Notes: generated by a model from the letters alone, not told the origin. A DNA stretch of 46,241 nucleotides from Polyangium spumosum (GCF_009649845.1 NZ_WJIE01000030.1:1-46241), one strand, 5' to 3'. Positions 6,707 to 16,595 are shown, numbered from the stretch's first letter. Program-made: numbers and translations.

Positions 6707-8325
6707 AGCGTACGCGGAAGGCGCGCGGCGGACGGAGCCTGGTCGGGGCCTCGCTCGCCGCGCTCTCGGGCGCCTTCGTGGTCTCGGTGATGGCCGCTGG
6801 CGGATGTGGCGCGCGCACGCCGCTCGACGTCGGCCCGCCGCAGCCGCCTTGTTTCGTCGACTCGGACTGCCCGGGGTACAAGAACCTCTGCGAGCCCGTG
6901 TATTGCGACCTCGCGGCGGGCGCCGACGCGGGCGCGCCGCGGAACGGCGGGCTCTGCGTCGATCTGCCGCCCGTCGCGTGTGACGACAACGATCCCTGCA
7001 CCGACGACGCGTGCGTCCCGAAGACCGGGCAATGCACGTACGAGATCGCCACGCGTGACAACGACGGCGACGGCTTCCGCGGCCCGCGGCCCGGCACGCT
7101 CCCCGGCGATCCCAACGCGTGCGGCGACGACTGCGACGACAAGAGCGAGCTCGCGTATCCGGGCGGCACCGAGGTCTGCGACGGCGTCGACAACGACTGC
7201 AACGGCGTCGTCGACGACGGCGCCACGTACATCCCGCTGCTGAACGATCCCATCCGCCTCTCCGCGGAGGGAGCGTCGCCGTCGGGCCCTGGCGGCCTCG
7301 CGTGGAGCGGCACCTCGTACGCGGCGGCATACACCTCGTCGATCTCCGGCTTCTCGATGCGCCTGAGCATGCTCGCCCCGGAGGGCATCCCGCTCGGCCC
7401 CGAGGCGCCGATCGTCTTCCAGAACGGCGACAACGCCGGCGGCCCGCTCGTGTGGATCGGCGATCGTTACGGCATCGCGTGGCAAGATCGTCGCAGCGGC
7501 GACTACGAGGTCTACTTCACGCTGCTCGACGAGGCCGGCGCGAAGGTCCTGCCCGACACGCGCCTCTCCTTCGCCGAGGGTTTTTCGATCAACGTCTCGC
7601 TCGGCTGGACCGGCGCCGAGTTCATCGTCGCCTGGCAGGACGAGCGCGAGGGCCTCTTCGATCTCTACGCCCAGCGCCTCACCATCGACGGCGCGCCGAT
7701 CGGCGGCAACGTCAAGCTCACGCAGGCCATCAACGTGGGCAACGAAGCGCCGCAGATGGCACCCGGCCTCGCCTCGATCGGCGTCGCCTGGGCGCCTGGC
7801 GACGCGACCCAGCACTTCATCCAGTTCCAGGTCTTCAACCAGGATCTCTCACCGCGCTCGCAGGCCGTCTCGCTCACGGACGGCACGAGCGACTCGGTGT
7901 ACCCGACGGTCGTGTGGAACCAGGATCGGTACGTCATCGCCTGGTACGACAAGACCAAGAACCCGAAGGCGATCTACGGCGCGGTCGTCGACGAGGACGG
8001 TAACGTCCTCGTGCAGCCGAAGGCCCTCACGAACCCCGGCTCGTTCCGCTCGCGTTACCCGACCCTGAAGGCCCTCGGCGATCGTGTCCTGCTCGTCTAC
8101 GCCGACGATCGAGATCAGAACGACGGCTACGAGCTCTACGCCCTCATGCTCAACCAGGACCTGAGCCCCTCCGGCTCCGAGCAACGCGTCACGTTCGCCA
8201 AGCGCGACAGCATCTATCCGATCGCCACCTTCGGCCCCGACGGCAACGTCGGCATCCTCTTCCGCGACGATCGCGAGGGCCAGCAGCACGTCTTCTTCAC
8301 GCGCCTCGGCTGCATCGTGCCCTGA
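6697..8325 (+). CDS. MopE-like, beta-propeller-like lipoprotein
   Basis: 542 residues from the ATG at 6697. Signal segment with Cys37 (AGGC) as likely lipidation site. Residues about 50-135 are Cys-rich (CFVDSDCPGYKNLC, CDDNDPCTDDACVPKTGQC). A MopE-type putative metal-binding repeat follows at about 135-175: DNDGDGFRG, DDCDDKSELAYPGGTEVC and DGVDNDCNGVVDDG. The C-terminal 350 residues contain repeated blades of the type 'GDRYGIAWQDRRSGDYEVYF' and 'GAEFIVAWQDEREGLFDLYA', suggesting a beta-propeller. Likely an outer-surface protein. Earlier in-frame starts exist but lie deep in the preceding gene. It ends 9 bp before the convergent HMG-CoA lyase stop. Confidence 0.87.
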   Translation: MPVKRTRKARGGRSLVGASLAALSGAFVVSVMAAGGCGARTPLDVGPPQPPCFVDSDCPGYKNLCEPVYCDLAAGADAGAPRNGGLCVDLPPVACDDNDPCTDDACVPKTGQCTYEIATRDNDGDGFRGPRPGTLPGDPNACGDDCDDKSELAYPGGTEVCDGVDNDCNGVVDDGATYIPLLNDPIRLSAEGASPSGPGGLAWSGTSYAAAYTSSISGFSMRLSMLAPEGIPLGPEAPIVFQNGDNAGGPLVWIGDRYGIAWQDRRSGDYEVYFTLLDEAGAKVLPDTRLSFAEGFSINVSLGWTGAEFIVAWQDEREGLFDLYAQRLTIDGAPIGGNVKLTQAINVGNEAPQMAPGLASIGVAWAPGDATQHFIQFQVFNQDLSPRSQAVSLTDGTSDSVYPTVVWNQDRYVIAWYDKTKNPKAIYGAVVDEDGNVLVQPKALTNPGSFRSRYPTLKALGDRVLLVYADDRDQNDGYELYALMLNQDLSPSGSEQRVTFAKRDSIYPIATFGPDGNVGILFRDDREGQQHVFFTRLGCIVP

Positions 8326-8334
8326 AACGAGCGC

Positions 8335-9294
8335 TCAGCTCGGACGACGCCGGAACGCGCCCGCCTTGTGCACCTTGCCCGGCAGCGGACGACCGAGCAC
8401 GCGCTCGGCGACGTTGCCGGCCTCGATGAGTTTGTCGAGGTCGATCCCCGTCTCGATCCCCATCCCGTGCAGCATGTACACGAGGTCCTCCGTCGCCACG
8501 TTCCCTGCGGCGCCGGGCGCGTATGGACAACCTCCGAGCCCTCCCACCGACGCGTCGAAGTCGCGCACCCCGAGCTCGAGCCCCACCAGGATGTTCGCCA
8601 GCGCCGTCCCGCGCGTGTCGTGCAGGTGCAACGCGAACTGATCCACCCGCATCGCGTCGAGGCATCGGAGCACGATGTCCCGCGTCTGCTTCGGCGTGCC
8701 CACGCCGATCGTGTCGCCCAGGGACACCTGGTAGCAGCCGAGCGAGAGGAGCTTCTTCGTGATCTCGACGCTCCGCTCGGCGGAGACCGGGCCCTCGTAC
8801 GGGCACCCCCACACGCATGACACGTACCCGCGCACGCGCAGGCCTGCTTCGATCGCCGGCGGCACGATCTCCGAGAACACGCTGAGCGTCCGGTCGATCG
8901 ACTTGTTGATGTTCTTCTGGTTGTGCGTCTCGCTCGCGCTCATGAAGACCGCGATCTCGCTGAGCCCCGTGGCGAGCGCGCGCTCGAGGCCCTTGGCGTT
9001 CGGGCAGAGCGCGCTGAAGGTCACGCCCTCGGGCGGACGCATCTCGCGCGCCAGCTCCTCCGCGTCCGCGAGCTGCGGCACCCACTTCGGCGAGACGAAG
9101 CTCGTGATCTCCAGCCGCTTCACGCCCGCCGCGACGAGCGCCTCCACGAGCTGCCTCTTCTGCGCCAGCGGGACCACGTTCTGCTCGTTCTGCAGACCGT
9201 CACGCGGGCTCACCTCGTAGATCGACACCCGATCGGGCGCGTGGGCGAACAGATCGTGCGGGGCGACGCTCGAGCTCGAGGGGCGATCCGTCAT
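8335..9294 (-). CDS. Hydroxymethylglutaryl-CoA lyase
   Basis: 319 residues. It cleaves HMG-CoA to acetoacetate and acetyl-CoA, the last step of leucine breakdown. The DRE-TIM-like barrel motifs are complete: SPRDGLQNE near the N-terminus (Arg31, Asp32), 'ITSFVSPKWVPQLAD', LHLHDTRGTALAN (metal-binding His pair), and the signature 'FDASVGGLGGCPYAPGAAGN' with the catalytic Cys, followed by VATEDLVYMLHGMG. Length fits the family (about 300). I use the ATG at 9294; a TTG seven codons upstream is possible. The gene follows purF by 58 bp on the same strand, but no functional link between them is evident. Confidence 0.93.
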   Translation of the reverse strand: MTDRPSSSSVAPHDLFAHAPDRVSIYEVSPRDGLQNEQNVVPLAQKRQLVEALVAAGVKRLEITSFVSPKWVPQLADAEELAREMRPPEGVTFSALCPNAKGLERALATGLSEIAVFMSASETHNQKNINKSIDRTLSVFSEIVPPAIEAGLRVRGYVSCVWGCPYEGPVSAERSVEITKKLLSLGCYQVSLGDTIGVGTPKQTRDIVLRCLDAMRVDQFALHLHDTRGTALANILVGLELGVRDFDASVGGLGGCPYAPGAAGNVATEDLVYMLHGMGIETGIDLDKLIEAGNVAERVLGRPLPGKVHKAGAFRRRPS

Positions 9295-9352
9295 GGGGTG
9301 ACCATTGTTCGGCAAGCGCGGGCGTCGTCAACGCCCGCCCGCGCACCCGAGG

Positions 9353-10816
9353 TTAACCATGAACGAGGCGGAGATGCCGCGATTTCGGGCTCGGTGAGAA
9401 CGGCACCGGGTAGGCGCCCGAGAAGCAGGCGGAGCAGTATCCGTCCTCGGAGGCCTCGCCGCTGCGCGGGGACGCCGGCGCGTCCGGGGAGGCCCTCCGC
9501 TCGATCGTCCGCACCGATGTGACGAGGCCTTCGAGCGACAGGTAACCGAGCGAGTCGGCCGTCACGTACTTGCAGATTTCTTCGAGGTTGTGCGTCGCCG
9601 CGATGAGCTCGGCGCGCGTGGGCGTGTCGATCCCGTAGAAGCAGGGCCAGCGTGTCGGCGGGCTCGAGATCCGGAGGTGCACCTCGCGGGCGCCGGCGTC
9701 GCGCACCATCTTCACGATCTTCCGGCTCGTCGTGCCCCGGACGATCGAGTCGTCCACGATCACCACGCGCTTGTTCGCCAGCGCCGCGCGGTTCGGCGAG
9801 AGCTTCAGGCGCACGCCGAAGTGCCGGATCGACTGCTGCGGCTCGATGAACGTCCGGCCGACGTAGTGGCTCCGGATGAGCCCCATCTCGAAGGGCGCGC
9901 CGGCGCGCTCGGCGAAGCCCACCGCCGCGGGCACGCCCGAGTCGGGCACGGGCACCACGACGACGTCACCCGCGTCGCTCCCGCCCGGAACGGGGGACTC
10001 TTCGGCGAGCTTGCGGCCGAGCGCCTTGCGCACCTCGTAGACGCTCGCGCCTTCGATGAGCGAGTCGGGCCGCGCGAAGTACACGTGCTCGAAGATGCAG
10101 AGCTTGCGCGCGCGCGGCGCGAAGGGCCGGAGCGAGCGGGTGCCGTTCGCGTCGACGATCAGCATCTCGCCCGGCTCGATGTCGCGAACGTACGTCGCGC
10201 CGATCAGATCAAACGCCGTGGGCTCGCTGGCGACCACGATCGCCTCGGCCTCGCCGTGCGTCAGGCGTCCCATGCAAAGCGGGCGGAAGCCCATCGGATC
10301 TCGCACGGCGATGAGCTCGCGCTCCGTGAGGAACAGGATCGAGTAGGCCCCTTCGACCTGCCCGAGCGCCTCGGCCGCGCGGCTCTCCACGCTCGCCTGC
10401 GTGCTCGCGGCGATGAGGTGCACGATCACCTCCGTGTCGCTCGCGCTCTGGAAGATGCTGCCGCGCGCCTCCAGTCGATCGCGGAGCGCCTCGTAGTTCG
10501 TCAGGTTGCCGTTGTGCCCGACGGCGATCGAGCCACGCGCGTAGTCCACGGCGAACGGCTGCGCGTTGCGGATGTGGGAGCCGCCGGCGGTCGAGTACCG
10601 CACGTGGCCGATCGCCCGGTCACCCCGCAGCGCCGCGAGGTCCTTCGGGGAGAAGCCGGCCTGCACGAGGCCCATCGACCTGTGCGGCGTGAGCCGCTCC
10701 CCGTCGCTCGTGACGATCCCCGCCGCCTCCTGACCTCGGTGCTGCAGCGCGTGCAAGCCGAGGTAGGTGATGTTGGCGGCCTCCGGGTGGCCATAGATGC
10801 CGAACACACCGCACAT
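9353..10816 (-). CDS. purF: Amidophosphoribosyltransferase
   Basis: 487 residues. It makes 5-phosphoribosylamine from PRPP and glutamine, the committed step of purine synthesis. N-terminal glutaminase (Ntn) domain begins MCGVFG, with Cys2 the nucleophile, then [12 protein letters not shown], '[10 protein letters not shown]' and '[10 protein letters not shown]'. The C-terminal phosphoribosyltransferase domain has the PRPP loop [14 protein letters not shown]. Four cysteines match the Fe-S ligands of Bacillus-type Pur[18 protein letters not shown] and CSAC near the C-terminus, so an oxygen-sensitive [4Fe-4S] form is likely. Unlike Bacillus PurF, there is no propeptide before the Cys; only Met removal is needed. 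A 114-bp gap to the cytochrome gene should hold the promoter. Confidence 0.96.
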   Translation of the reverse strand: MCGVFGIYGHPEAANITYLGLHALQHRGQEAAGIVTSDGERLTPHRSMGLVQAGFSPKDLAALRGDRAIGHVRYSTAGGSHIRNAQPFAVDYARGSIAVGHNGNLTNYEALRDRLEARGSIFQSASDTEVIVHLIAASTQASVESRAAEALGQVEGAYSILFLTERELIAVRDPMGFRPLCMGRLTHGEAEAIVVASEPTAFDLIGATYVRDIEPGEMLIVDANGTRSLRPFAPRARKLCIFEHVYFARPDSLIEGASVYEVRKALGRKLAEESPVPGGSDAGDVVVVPVPDSGVPAAVGFAERAGAPFEMGLIRSHYVGRTFIEPQQSIRHFGVRLKLSPNRAALANKRVVIVDDSIVRGTTSRKIVKMVRDAGAREVHLRISSPPTRWPCFYGIDTPTRAELIAATHNLEEICKYVTADSLGYLSLEGLVTSVRTIERRASPDAPASPRSGEASEDGYCSACFSGAYPVPFSPSPKSRHLRLVHG

Positions 10817-10930
10817 GCGGCGTCTCTTTAGTACGAAAGCGAGAGCCGGCCACGGGAGGTGGGCCTTGGGGGAGGGTGAGGGACGGAGAGGGCGGAAACC
10901 GCGGGAGAAAACCGCACTTCCGGGCGAGCG

Positions 10931-11647
10931 CTACTTCTTCGCGATGCCCCAGACCTTCGTGATGATGTCGCCCTCGAACGGATCACCGTGGCAGGTGCCG
11001 CACTCCATGTCCTTCTTGTCGGCGCGCGAGAGTTTGTCCTCGTACTGCTCGTCCATGAACTTTTCGAGCGCCTCCTTGTTGGAGTGATCGAGGTTGTGCT
11101 CGTTGCCGTCGTGGCACGTGTCGCAGAAGACGGCGCCGCCCTTCTCGTCGCGGAGCGCGACGACGAAGTTCTTCCACATGCCGCGCGTGATCTTGATCTT
11201 GCGCGTCTCGGCCTTGTAGTCGCCCTCGACGTGGCAGCCGTTGCAGTCCTTGTAGCCGAGCGCCTTCTGGAAGAGCGGCATCAGCTTCTTCTTCTGCGCG
11301 AGGGGGATCTTCGGCAGGTCCGCGAGTTTGTCCGGGGCGAGGCCGATCTTCTTGATGTCCTCGAGCATCTGGCTCTGCTTGATGTTCGTCGAGCCCTTGC
11401 CCGCCGGGGGCGTCGCCGCCGTCCCGCCCGCGCCCGGGTCCGCGGGCTTCGTGTCGCCGCCGGGCTGCGCGTCGCCCGTGGGCTTCGCGTCGGTGGCGCC
11501 GGGATCGGCGGGCTTGTCGGTCTGGGTCCCGTCCGTCTTCTGATCGTTCGCGGTGTCGGGCGGAGGCGTCGAACCGCCGCCGCAGGCCGCAGCGACGCCC
11601 GAGAGGGCAAGGATGAAGGCGAGAGCGAGGTGTTTCTTGGCAGCCAT
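10931..11647 (-). CDS. Triheme cytochrome c lipoprotein
   Basis: 238 residues. Signal peptide with lipid-site Cys22 (AAAC), then a Gly/Pro/Asp/Thr-rich linker (about 23-88). Three c-type heme motifs follow: CNGCH at 135-139, CDTCH at 175-179 and CGTCH at 216-220. Extra histidines (for example EHNLDH at 183-188) could be sixth ligands. Predicted as a periplasm-facing, membrane-tethered electron carrier; the redox partner is not in the window. It is a single gene between the cNMP-binding protein and purF, all on the minus strand. ATG at 11647 is right for the signal peptide. Confidence 0.92.
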   Translation of the reverse strand: MAAKKHLALAFILALSGVAAACGGGSTPPPDTANDQKTDGTQTDKPADPGATDAKPTGDAQPGGDTKPADPGAGGTAATPPAGKGSTNIKQSQMLEDIKKIGLAPDKLADLPKIPLAQKKKLMPLFQKALGYKDCNGCHVEGDYKAETRKIKITRGMWKNFVVALRDEKGGAVFCDTCHDGNEHNLDHSNKEALEKFMDEQYEDKLSRADKKDMECGTCHGDPFEGDIITKVWGIAKK

Positions 11648-11720
11648 GTTGTCTAGGGGAGACAGTACACGACTGGGCCGCGAGGACGGAAGTCCCCGGC
11701 GCGAAACGCGCGCACGTCCT

Positions 11721-12191
11721 TCAGAATTTGCCCGTCACCGTGAGGAACGTGAGCTTGTCGTTCGTCTCGCGGAGCCTCTGCGTCAGCATCCGGACGAAGC
11801 TCCAGAGCACCTCGTAGGCGAGGTCCTTGTGCAAGAAGAGCAGGTCCTCGAAGGCGTCCTTGGGCACGGTGAGCAGGCGGCAGCGCTCGTGGACGCGGGC
11901 GTCGGCGGATCGGGGCGCTTCGTCGAGCAGGCTCATCTCGCCGAAGACCGAGCCCGGCCCGAGCACCGCGAGCGCCTCCTCGCCCATGCCGGGCACCTCG
12001 CGGCTGATGCGCACCTTGCCTTCGAGGATGATGTAGAGCTTGTCGCCCGGATCTCCGTGCTGGAAGATCTTCGTCCCGAGCGCGTGGGACTCTTCGTTGG
12101 CGACGCGCGAGATCAGCTCGAGCGCCTGGGTGGTGAGCCCCTCGAAGAGGGGCACCTTGCTGAGCTTCTCGATGCGTTCGGCGACGTCCAC
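11721..12191 (-). CDS. Cyclic-nucleotide-binding domain protein
   Basis: 156 residues, almost all one cNMP-binding (Crp/PKA-type) fold: 'LFEGLTTQALELISRVANEE', IFQHGDPGDKLYIILEGKVRI, the phosphate-binding cassette GSVFGEMSLLDEAPRSADARV, and a C-terminal helix (VLWSFVRMLTQRLRETNDKL). The cassette keeps the Gly-Glu and Arg-Ser-Ala residues that bind the cyclic phosphate, so ligand binding is plausible. No helix-turn-helix follows, so it is not a Crp-type transcription factor; it probably acts as a stand-alone sensor or regulatory subunit. It lies 73 bp downstream of the TonB gene and may belong to that transcript. Confidence 0.9.
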   Translation of the reverse strand: MDVAERIEKLSKVPLFEGLTTQALELISRVANEESHALGTKIFQHGDPGDKLYIILEGKVRISREVPGMGEEALAVLGPGSVFGEMSLLDEAPRSADARVHERCRLLTVPKDAFEDLLFLHKDLAYEVLWSFVRMLTQRLRETNDKLTFLTVTGKF

Positions 12192-12264
12192 GGGTGCGCC
12201 GAGGATAATGAGCCGGCGCGCGGAAAGGAAGAAGCGTGGTGACTCGGCCCCGCGTCGATGAGGT

Positions 12265-13194
12265 TCAGCGCGTGAAGCGCACGCGGATCGGCGGCGTCGC
12301 GGCCACCATCGGCGTCCCGGTGCGGTCGAGCGCGGGCGTGTAGCGTCGCGACAAGGCGCAGAGGCGCGCGGCGCGGCCGAAGCCGTAGCCCGGATCGTTC
12401 ACGACCTTCACGGCCTGCGGGCTTCCATCCGCCCGCACCGTTACGATGATCGAGACGACGGCTTGATCGATCTGCTCGGCGTCGGCCTCGGGCGGGAAGG
12501 GACAATCCCACGCCGAGCTGCCGACGAGGCCCGGGGCCTTCGACAGATCCGGCCCCGCGGGCGCGGGCGGCGGACCGCCTTTGCCCGTGCCGTTGCTGCC
12601 TTCTTTTCCGTCGAGCGCGGCGGCCTTGTTGTACGTCGGGGTCTTCGCGGTCCCCTGCGCGCTCACCATCCCGTAGCCCGGGCCGCTCCCGTCGCCGCTC
12701 ACGAAGCCTTGCCCGGTCATGTCGACGGGCTCCTCTTCGTCCGGCTCCTGCGTGAGCACCTTCGCGGCCTGCGAGGGCGGCGGAGGAGGCTCCGGATCCT
12801 TGTCGGGGACCTCTTCTTCCGGCGCCGCCTCGGCCTTCGGCGCGGGCACGGGCGGCGGCGCCTCCGGCTCCGGCTCGGGCTCCGGGGGCTTCTCTTCGGG
12901 CTTTGGTTTGTCCTCGTCCTTGGGCGTCAGGTCGATGTCGTACTCGGTCCAGAAGTACTCGTGCAGGCCCTGGCGCATCTCCCCGATCGCGCGCCGCATG
13001 TCGAAGAGCGCGGTCATCGCCTGCGCGGAGGCGTATCCGTGCGAGAGCAGCGCGAGCACGAGCCCGATCGCCGTGCCCGTCTTCGCCGCGCGGTCCCCGA
13101 GCGCGACGACGGGCGCGAGCGGATCACGGTCGCGCTCGGCGGTGTGGTGGAACTGGCTTTCCCCCATCACGACTCTGTTCGCCGCCGAGCTCAT
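12265..13194 (-). CDS. TonB-like energy transducer
   Basis: 309 residues. A hydrophobic segment at about 38-57 (TGTAIGLVLALLSHGYASAQ) should be the inner-membrane anchor. A long Pro/Glu-rich spacer (about 90-150, 'EKPPEPEPEPEAPPPVPAPK') would span the periplasm. Residues about 225-309 look like a TonB/AgmX C-terminal domain: 'VVSIIVTVRADGSPQAVKVV', DPGYGFGRAARLC, ending 'TPPIRVRFTR'. Third gene of an exbB-exbD-tonB operon on the minus strand, 63 bp after exbD with a stem-loop between. Expected to couple the proton-motive force to outer-membrane receptors or another trans-envelope process; receptors are not in the window. Confidence 0.82.
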   Translation of the reverse strand: MSSAANRVVMGESQFHHTAERDRDPLAPVVALGDRAAKTGTAIGLVLALLSHGYASAQAMTALFDMRRAIGEMRQGLHEYFWTEYDIDLTPKDEDKPKPEEKPPEPEPEPEAPPPVPAPKAEAAPEEEVPDKDPEPPPPPSQAAKVLTQEPDEEEPVDMTGQGFVSGDGSGPGYGMVSAQGTAKTPTYNKAAALDGKEGSNGTGKGGPPPAPAGPDLSKAPGLVGSSAWDCPFPPEADAEQIDQAVVSIIVTVRADGSPQAVKVVNDPGYGFGRAARLCALSRRYTPALDRTGTPMVAATPPIRVRFTR

Positions 13195-13222
13195 GATCGT
13201 CTTATCTCCAAGGTTCGGTCGT

Positions 13223-13250
13223 GGAGCTCCGCGAGGTCTCTCGGAGCTCC
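13223..13250 (-). other. Perfect stem-loop between exbD and tonB genes
   Basis: GGAGCTCCG at 13223-13231 and CGGAGCTCC at 13242-13250 form a 9-bp perfect inverted repeat with a 10-nt loop, inside the 63-bp gap. There is no U-tract. It could lower tonB expression relative to exbBD by partial termination, or protect the 3' end of the exbBD message; each arm is also itself the palindrome GGAGCTCC. Confidence 0.55.
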
Positions 13251-13257
13251 GAAGCTA

Positions 13258-13718
13258 TCACGGCGTCACGGGCGTGGGCGGCGGGGCAGGGGCTGCCTTG
13301 CCGTCCTCCGCGGGCACGGGCGTCACGCCGAAGGCGATCTTCGTGATCCCGGCCCGCTTCAACAGATCGAGCGCGTGCAGCACGCGGCCGTGCTGGACCG
13401 TCTGCTCGGCGCGGATGACGGCGCGCAGATCGGGCGTCTTCGCCTGCGCCTCCTTCGCGAGCGGGAGCGCGGCGTCGTCGTTCGGCAGCTTCTTGCCGTC
13501 GATGACCATGTCCCCGTTCGCGCGGAGCTCCACGCTGAAGACCATCTGCACCTCCTGCCCCGACGCGGCCTTCGGCAGGTCGAGCGGCAGGGCCTGCGAC
13601 ACGATGATCTTCGCCGTCACCATGAAGATGATGAGGAGCACGAGCGTGATGTCGACGAGGGGCGTGACGTTGATCCCCTCGACCATGTTCTCGTCGTTGT
13701 TCGAGCTCGACGCGGCCA

Positions 13719-13719
<1 letters not shown>
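13258..13719 (-). CDS. ExbD/TolR-family protein
   Basis: 153 residues. Short cytoplasmic start, then one transmembrane helix at about 18-41 (NVTPLVDITLVLLIIFMVTA) carrying the conserved Asp23 needed for proton use in ExbD/TolR. The periplasmic domain has the family pattern LDLPKAAS, VELRANGDMVIDGKKLP, 'AVIRAEQTVQHGRVLHALDL' and AGITKIAFGV. The C-terminus is Pro/Ala-rich. Its ATG overlaps the exbB stop as TGATG, so the two are translationally coupled. Pairs with the ExbB-like channel subunit and the TonB-like protein. Confidence 0.93.
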
Positions 13720-14522
<803 letters not shown>

Positions 14523-14613
14523 CTTCCGGTTGTGCCTTTCACTCGTGGGCCGTTGCAGCCCGAGCTTTTCATCTGGTTTGCGCGCCCCCCGACGAGGCGG
14601 GCGCGAAGTGGCG

Positions 14614-15723
14614 CTAAGCGGGATCGGAAGGTTCGGAGGGGGACTCTTCGCCTTCTTCGCCCTCGGCGGCTTCGCCTCCGCGTAAGGTGGCGTCGGCGAT
14701 CTGGCAAGCCGTGGCGAGGACCGTTGTGGCGTAGCCCCCCTTCGGTAGCACAAAAGAAACGGTGAGCCCGCCGGATGCGTCGATCGGTCGCACCGACATG
14801 TCCGCGACCATCAGGCGCAAGGGACGCCGGGTGCCCTCGCCGAGGGCGCGGAAGGCCTCCAGCCGGCTCGCGTCCGGCAGCGCCGTTGCGAGCACCTCAC
14901 GCTCGAGCTCTCGCGGCGCGCCCTCGGGCCAGCGCATCTTCGCGCCGAACATCGGCCCCGTCGCCGAGATCGCCCCGGCCTCGGCTCGCGCCTGCGCGTC
15001 CTCGAGCTCCCGCCCCTCGGCGGGCACCGCGAAGATCCCGCCCGAATCGTGCTTCTTCGCGAGGTCCCCCGGCAGGATCGAGGCCCAGCTCCCGGCCGCG
15101 ACCCGCCGCGCGAGCACCTCGTTGAAGAGCATCGACTGCAGGGCCGAGAACAGCAGCCGCTGCTCGCGCCGATCCCGCGGCCCCCGCGCCTCGCCGCGCA
15201 GCCAGGCGAGCGCGCGCGTCGGGTTCTTGCCGTCACGCCCGAACCGTTGGGGCCCAAACGAGTTCGGCACCCCGACGCGGCCCGTCTCGAGGAGCTTCTC
15301 CCCCACGCGGGCGGCGTCCTCGGGCGCGAGACCTCGCAGCGTGATCGTGAACCGGTTGCCCACGAGGTGCCCCGGCTTGAGCTTGTTCCCGTGCCGGCTC
15401 GCCTCGAGGATCTCGACCCCCTGCAGCGAGGCTTCCATGATCCTCGCCTCGGCGTCCTCGATGTCGCCCAGCGGCACCTGGATCGAGATCGTCTGCGTCG
15501 TGATCGCGTGCCGATCCTTCATCCCGGCCCAGCCCGTGCCGCGCGGATCGGCGCCCAGGTAATGCGCGAGGTCCCGCGCCACGTCGGGCGTGTTTCTCCC
15601 GGTCTTGCGCAGGGTGACGTAGAGGTGCTCGCCCTTGCCGCTCGGCGCGTAGGCGGGGATCTCCTCGACGACGAAGTCCTCGGGGCTCGTGCGGATCGTG
15701 GCGATCGGCAGGGGGGCGGACAT
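14614..15723 (-). CDS. truD: tRNA pseudouridine(13) synthase TruD
   Basis: 369 residues. It isomerises U13 of tRNAs. The catalytic Asp is Asp70 in GWAGMKDRHAIT. Other family motifs are SPEDFVVEEIP at the N-terminus, 'LKPGHLVGNRFTITLRG', and PNSFGPQRFGRDGKNP. Residues about 180-300 form the TRUD insertion domain, and the core resumes at GGYATTVLATACQI. The C-terminal Glu/Gly/Ser tail is unstructured. The start ATG at 15723 is clear. It is upstream of the exbB operon on the same strand and divergent from the SUMF1-like gene (start 15840); the 116 bp between hold the promoters. Confidence 0.95.
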   Translation of the reverse strand: MSAPLPIATIRTSPEDFVVEEIPAYAPSGKGEHLYVTLRKTGRNTPDVARDLAHYLGADPRGTGWAGMKDRHAITTQTISIQVPLGDIEDAEARIMEASLQGVEILEASRHGNKLKPGHLVGNRFTITLRGLAPEDAARVGEKLLETGRVGVPNSFGPQRFGRDGKNPTRALAWLRGEARGPRDRREQRLLFSALQSMLFNEVLARRVAAGSWASILPGDLAKKHDSGGIFAVPAEGRELEDAQARAEAGAISATGPMFGAKMRWPEGAPRELEREVLATALPDASRLEAFRALGEGTRRPLRLMVADMSVRPIDASGGLTVSFVLPKGGYATTVLATACQIADATLRGGEAAEGEEGEESPSEPSDPA

Positions 15724-15839
15724 GGGCGGCAGAGGTTGACCGAAAACCGAGGCCCGTCCAAGCGGCCACGGCGTATTTGCTCCCCGCCTTTGTCTTGGGT
15801 ATGAGTCGAAGAGGCGGCTCGTTCGTCCTTCGGCTCGCC

Positions 15840-16595
15840 ATGAAGTCCTTCGCCTTTTTCCGCTCTCCTCGGTTCTGGGGCCTCGCGGCCGTCACGCTGC
15901 TCGTGGCGACCTTGCCTGCGCCTTCCGAGGCGGAGGCCAAGGGCAAGAAGTGCCCGGGCGGCATGGTGAGCGTCGCTGGCAGGTTCTGCATCGACGTGTA
16001 CGAGGCGCACGTCGTCGAGATCGTCGGCAAGAACAAGACGAAGCCGCACTCGCCGTACCTGTCCGTCGACGGCCTGCGCGTGAAGGCCGTGAGCAAGAAG
16101 GGCAAGGTCCCGCAGGCGTACATCAGCCGCAACCAGGCCGAGGAGGCCTGCAAGAACGCGGGCAAACGGCTCTGCGCCGACGACGAGTGGATCACGGCGT
16201 GCAAGGGCAAGAGGCCCACGACGTACCCGTACGGCAAAGAGCACAAGTCCGGCGCTTGCAACGACGGCGGCTTCTCTTCGTTCAACGCGCTCTACGGGGT
16301 CGCCGGCGCCCCGCCGCCGCAGGAGGCGTACACGTTCGCGAACATGAACGACGAGCGCCTCAACAAGATGAAGGGCACGGTCGCGAAGAGCGGCGCCTAC
16401 AGGAAGTGCAGGTCGAGCTACGGCGTCTTCGACATGGTCGGCAACCTGCACGAGTGGACCGGGTCGAAGAACGGCACGTTCCGCGGCGGCTACTACCTCG
16501 ACACGCACCAGAACGGCGACGGCTGCGACTACAAGACCACCTCGCACAACGCGAAGTACCACGACTACTCGACGGGCTTTCGCTGCTGCAAGTGA
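15840..16595 (+). CDS. Secreted SUMF1/FGE-like protein
   Basis: 251 residues from the ATG at 15840, which gives a good signal peptide ending near PSEAEA; ATG at 15801 is a longer option with a poor n-region. The mature part is a compact formylglycine-generating-enzyme-like (SUMF1/PvdO) domain: GGMVSVAGRFCIDVYEAH, 'QAYISRNQAEEACKNAGKRL', CADDEWITACKGK, 'GVFDMVGNLHEWTGSKNG', RGGYYLD, and the terminal STGFRCCK. Cysteines are conserved as in secreted members, but the paired catalytic cysteines of true FGE are not obvious, so binding or a different chemistry is more likely than sulfatase activation. A second protein of this kind is at 40832. Confidence 0.85.
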   Translation: MKSFAFFRSPRFWGLAAVTLLVATLPAPSEAEAKGKKCPGGMVSVAGRFCIDVYEAHVVEIVGKNKTKPHSPYLSVDGLRVKAVSKKGKVPQAYISRNQAEEACKNAGKRLCADDEWITACKGKRPTTYPYGKEHKSGACNDGGFSSFNALYGVAGAPPPQEAYTFANMNDERLNKMKGTVAKSGAYRKCRSSYGVFDMVGNLHEWTGSKNGTFRGGYYLDTHQNGDGCDYKTTSHNAKYHDYSTGFRCCK

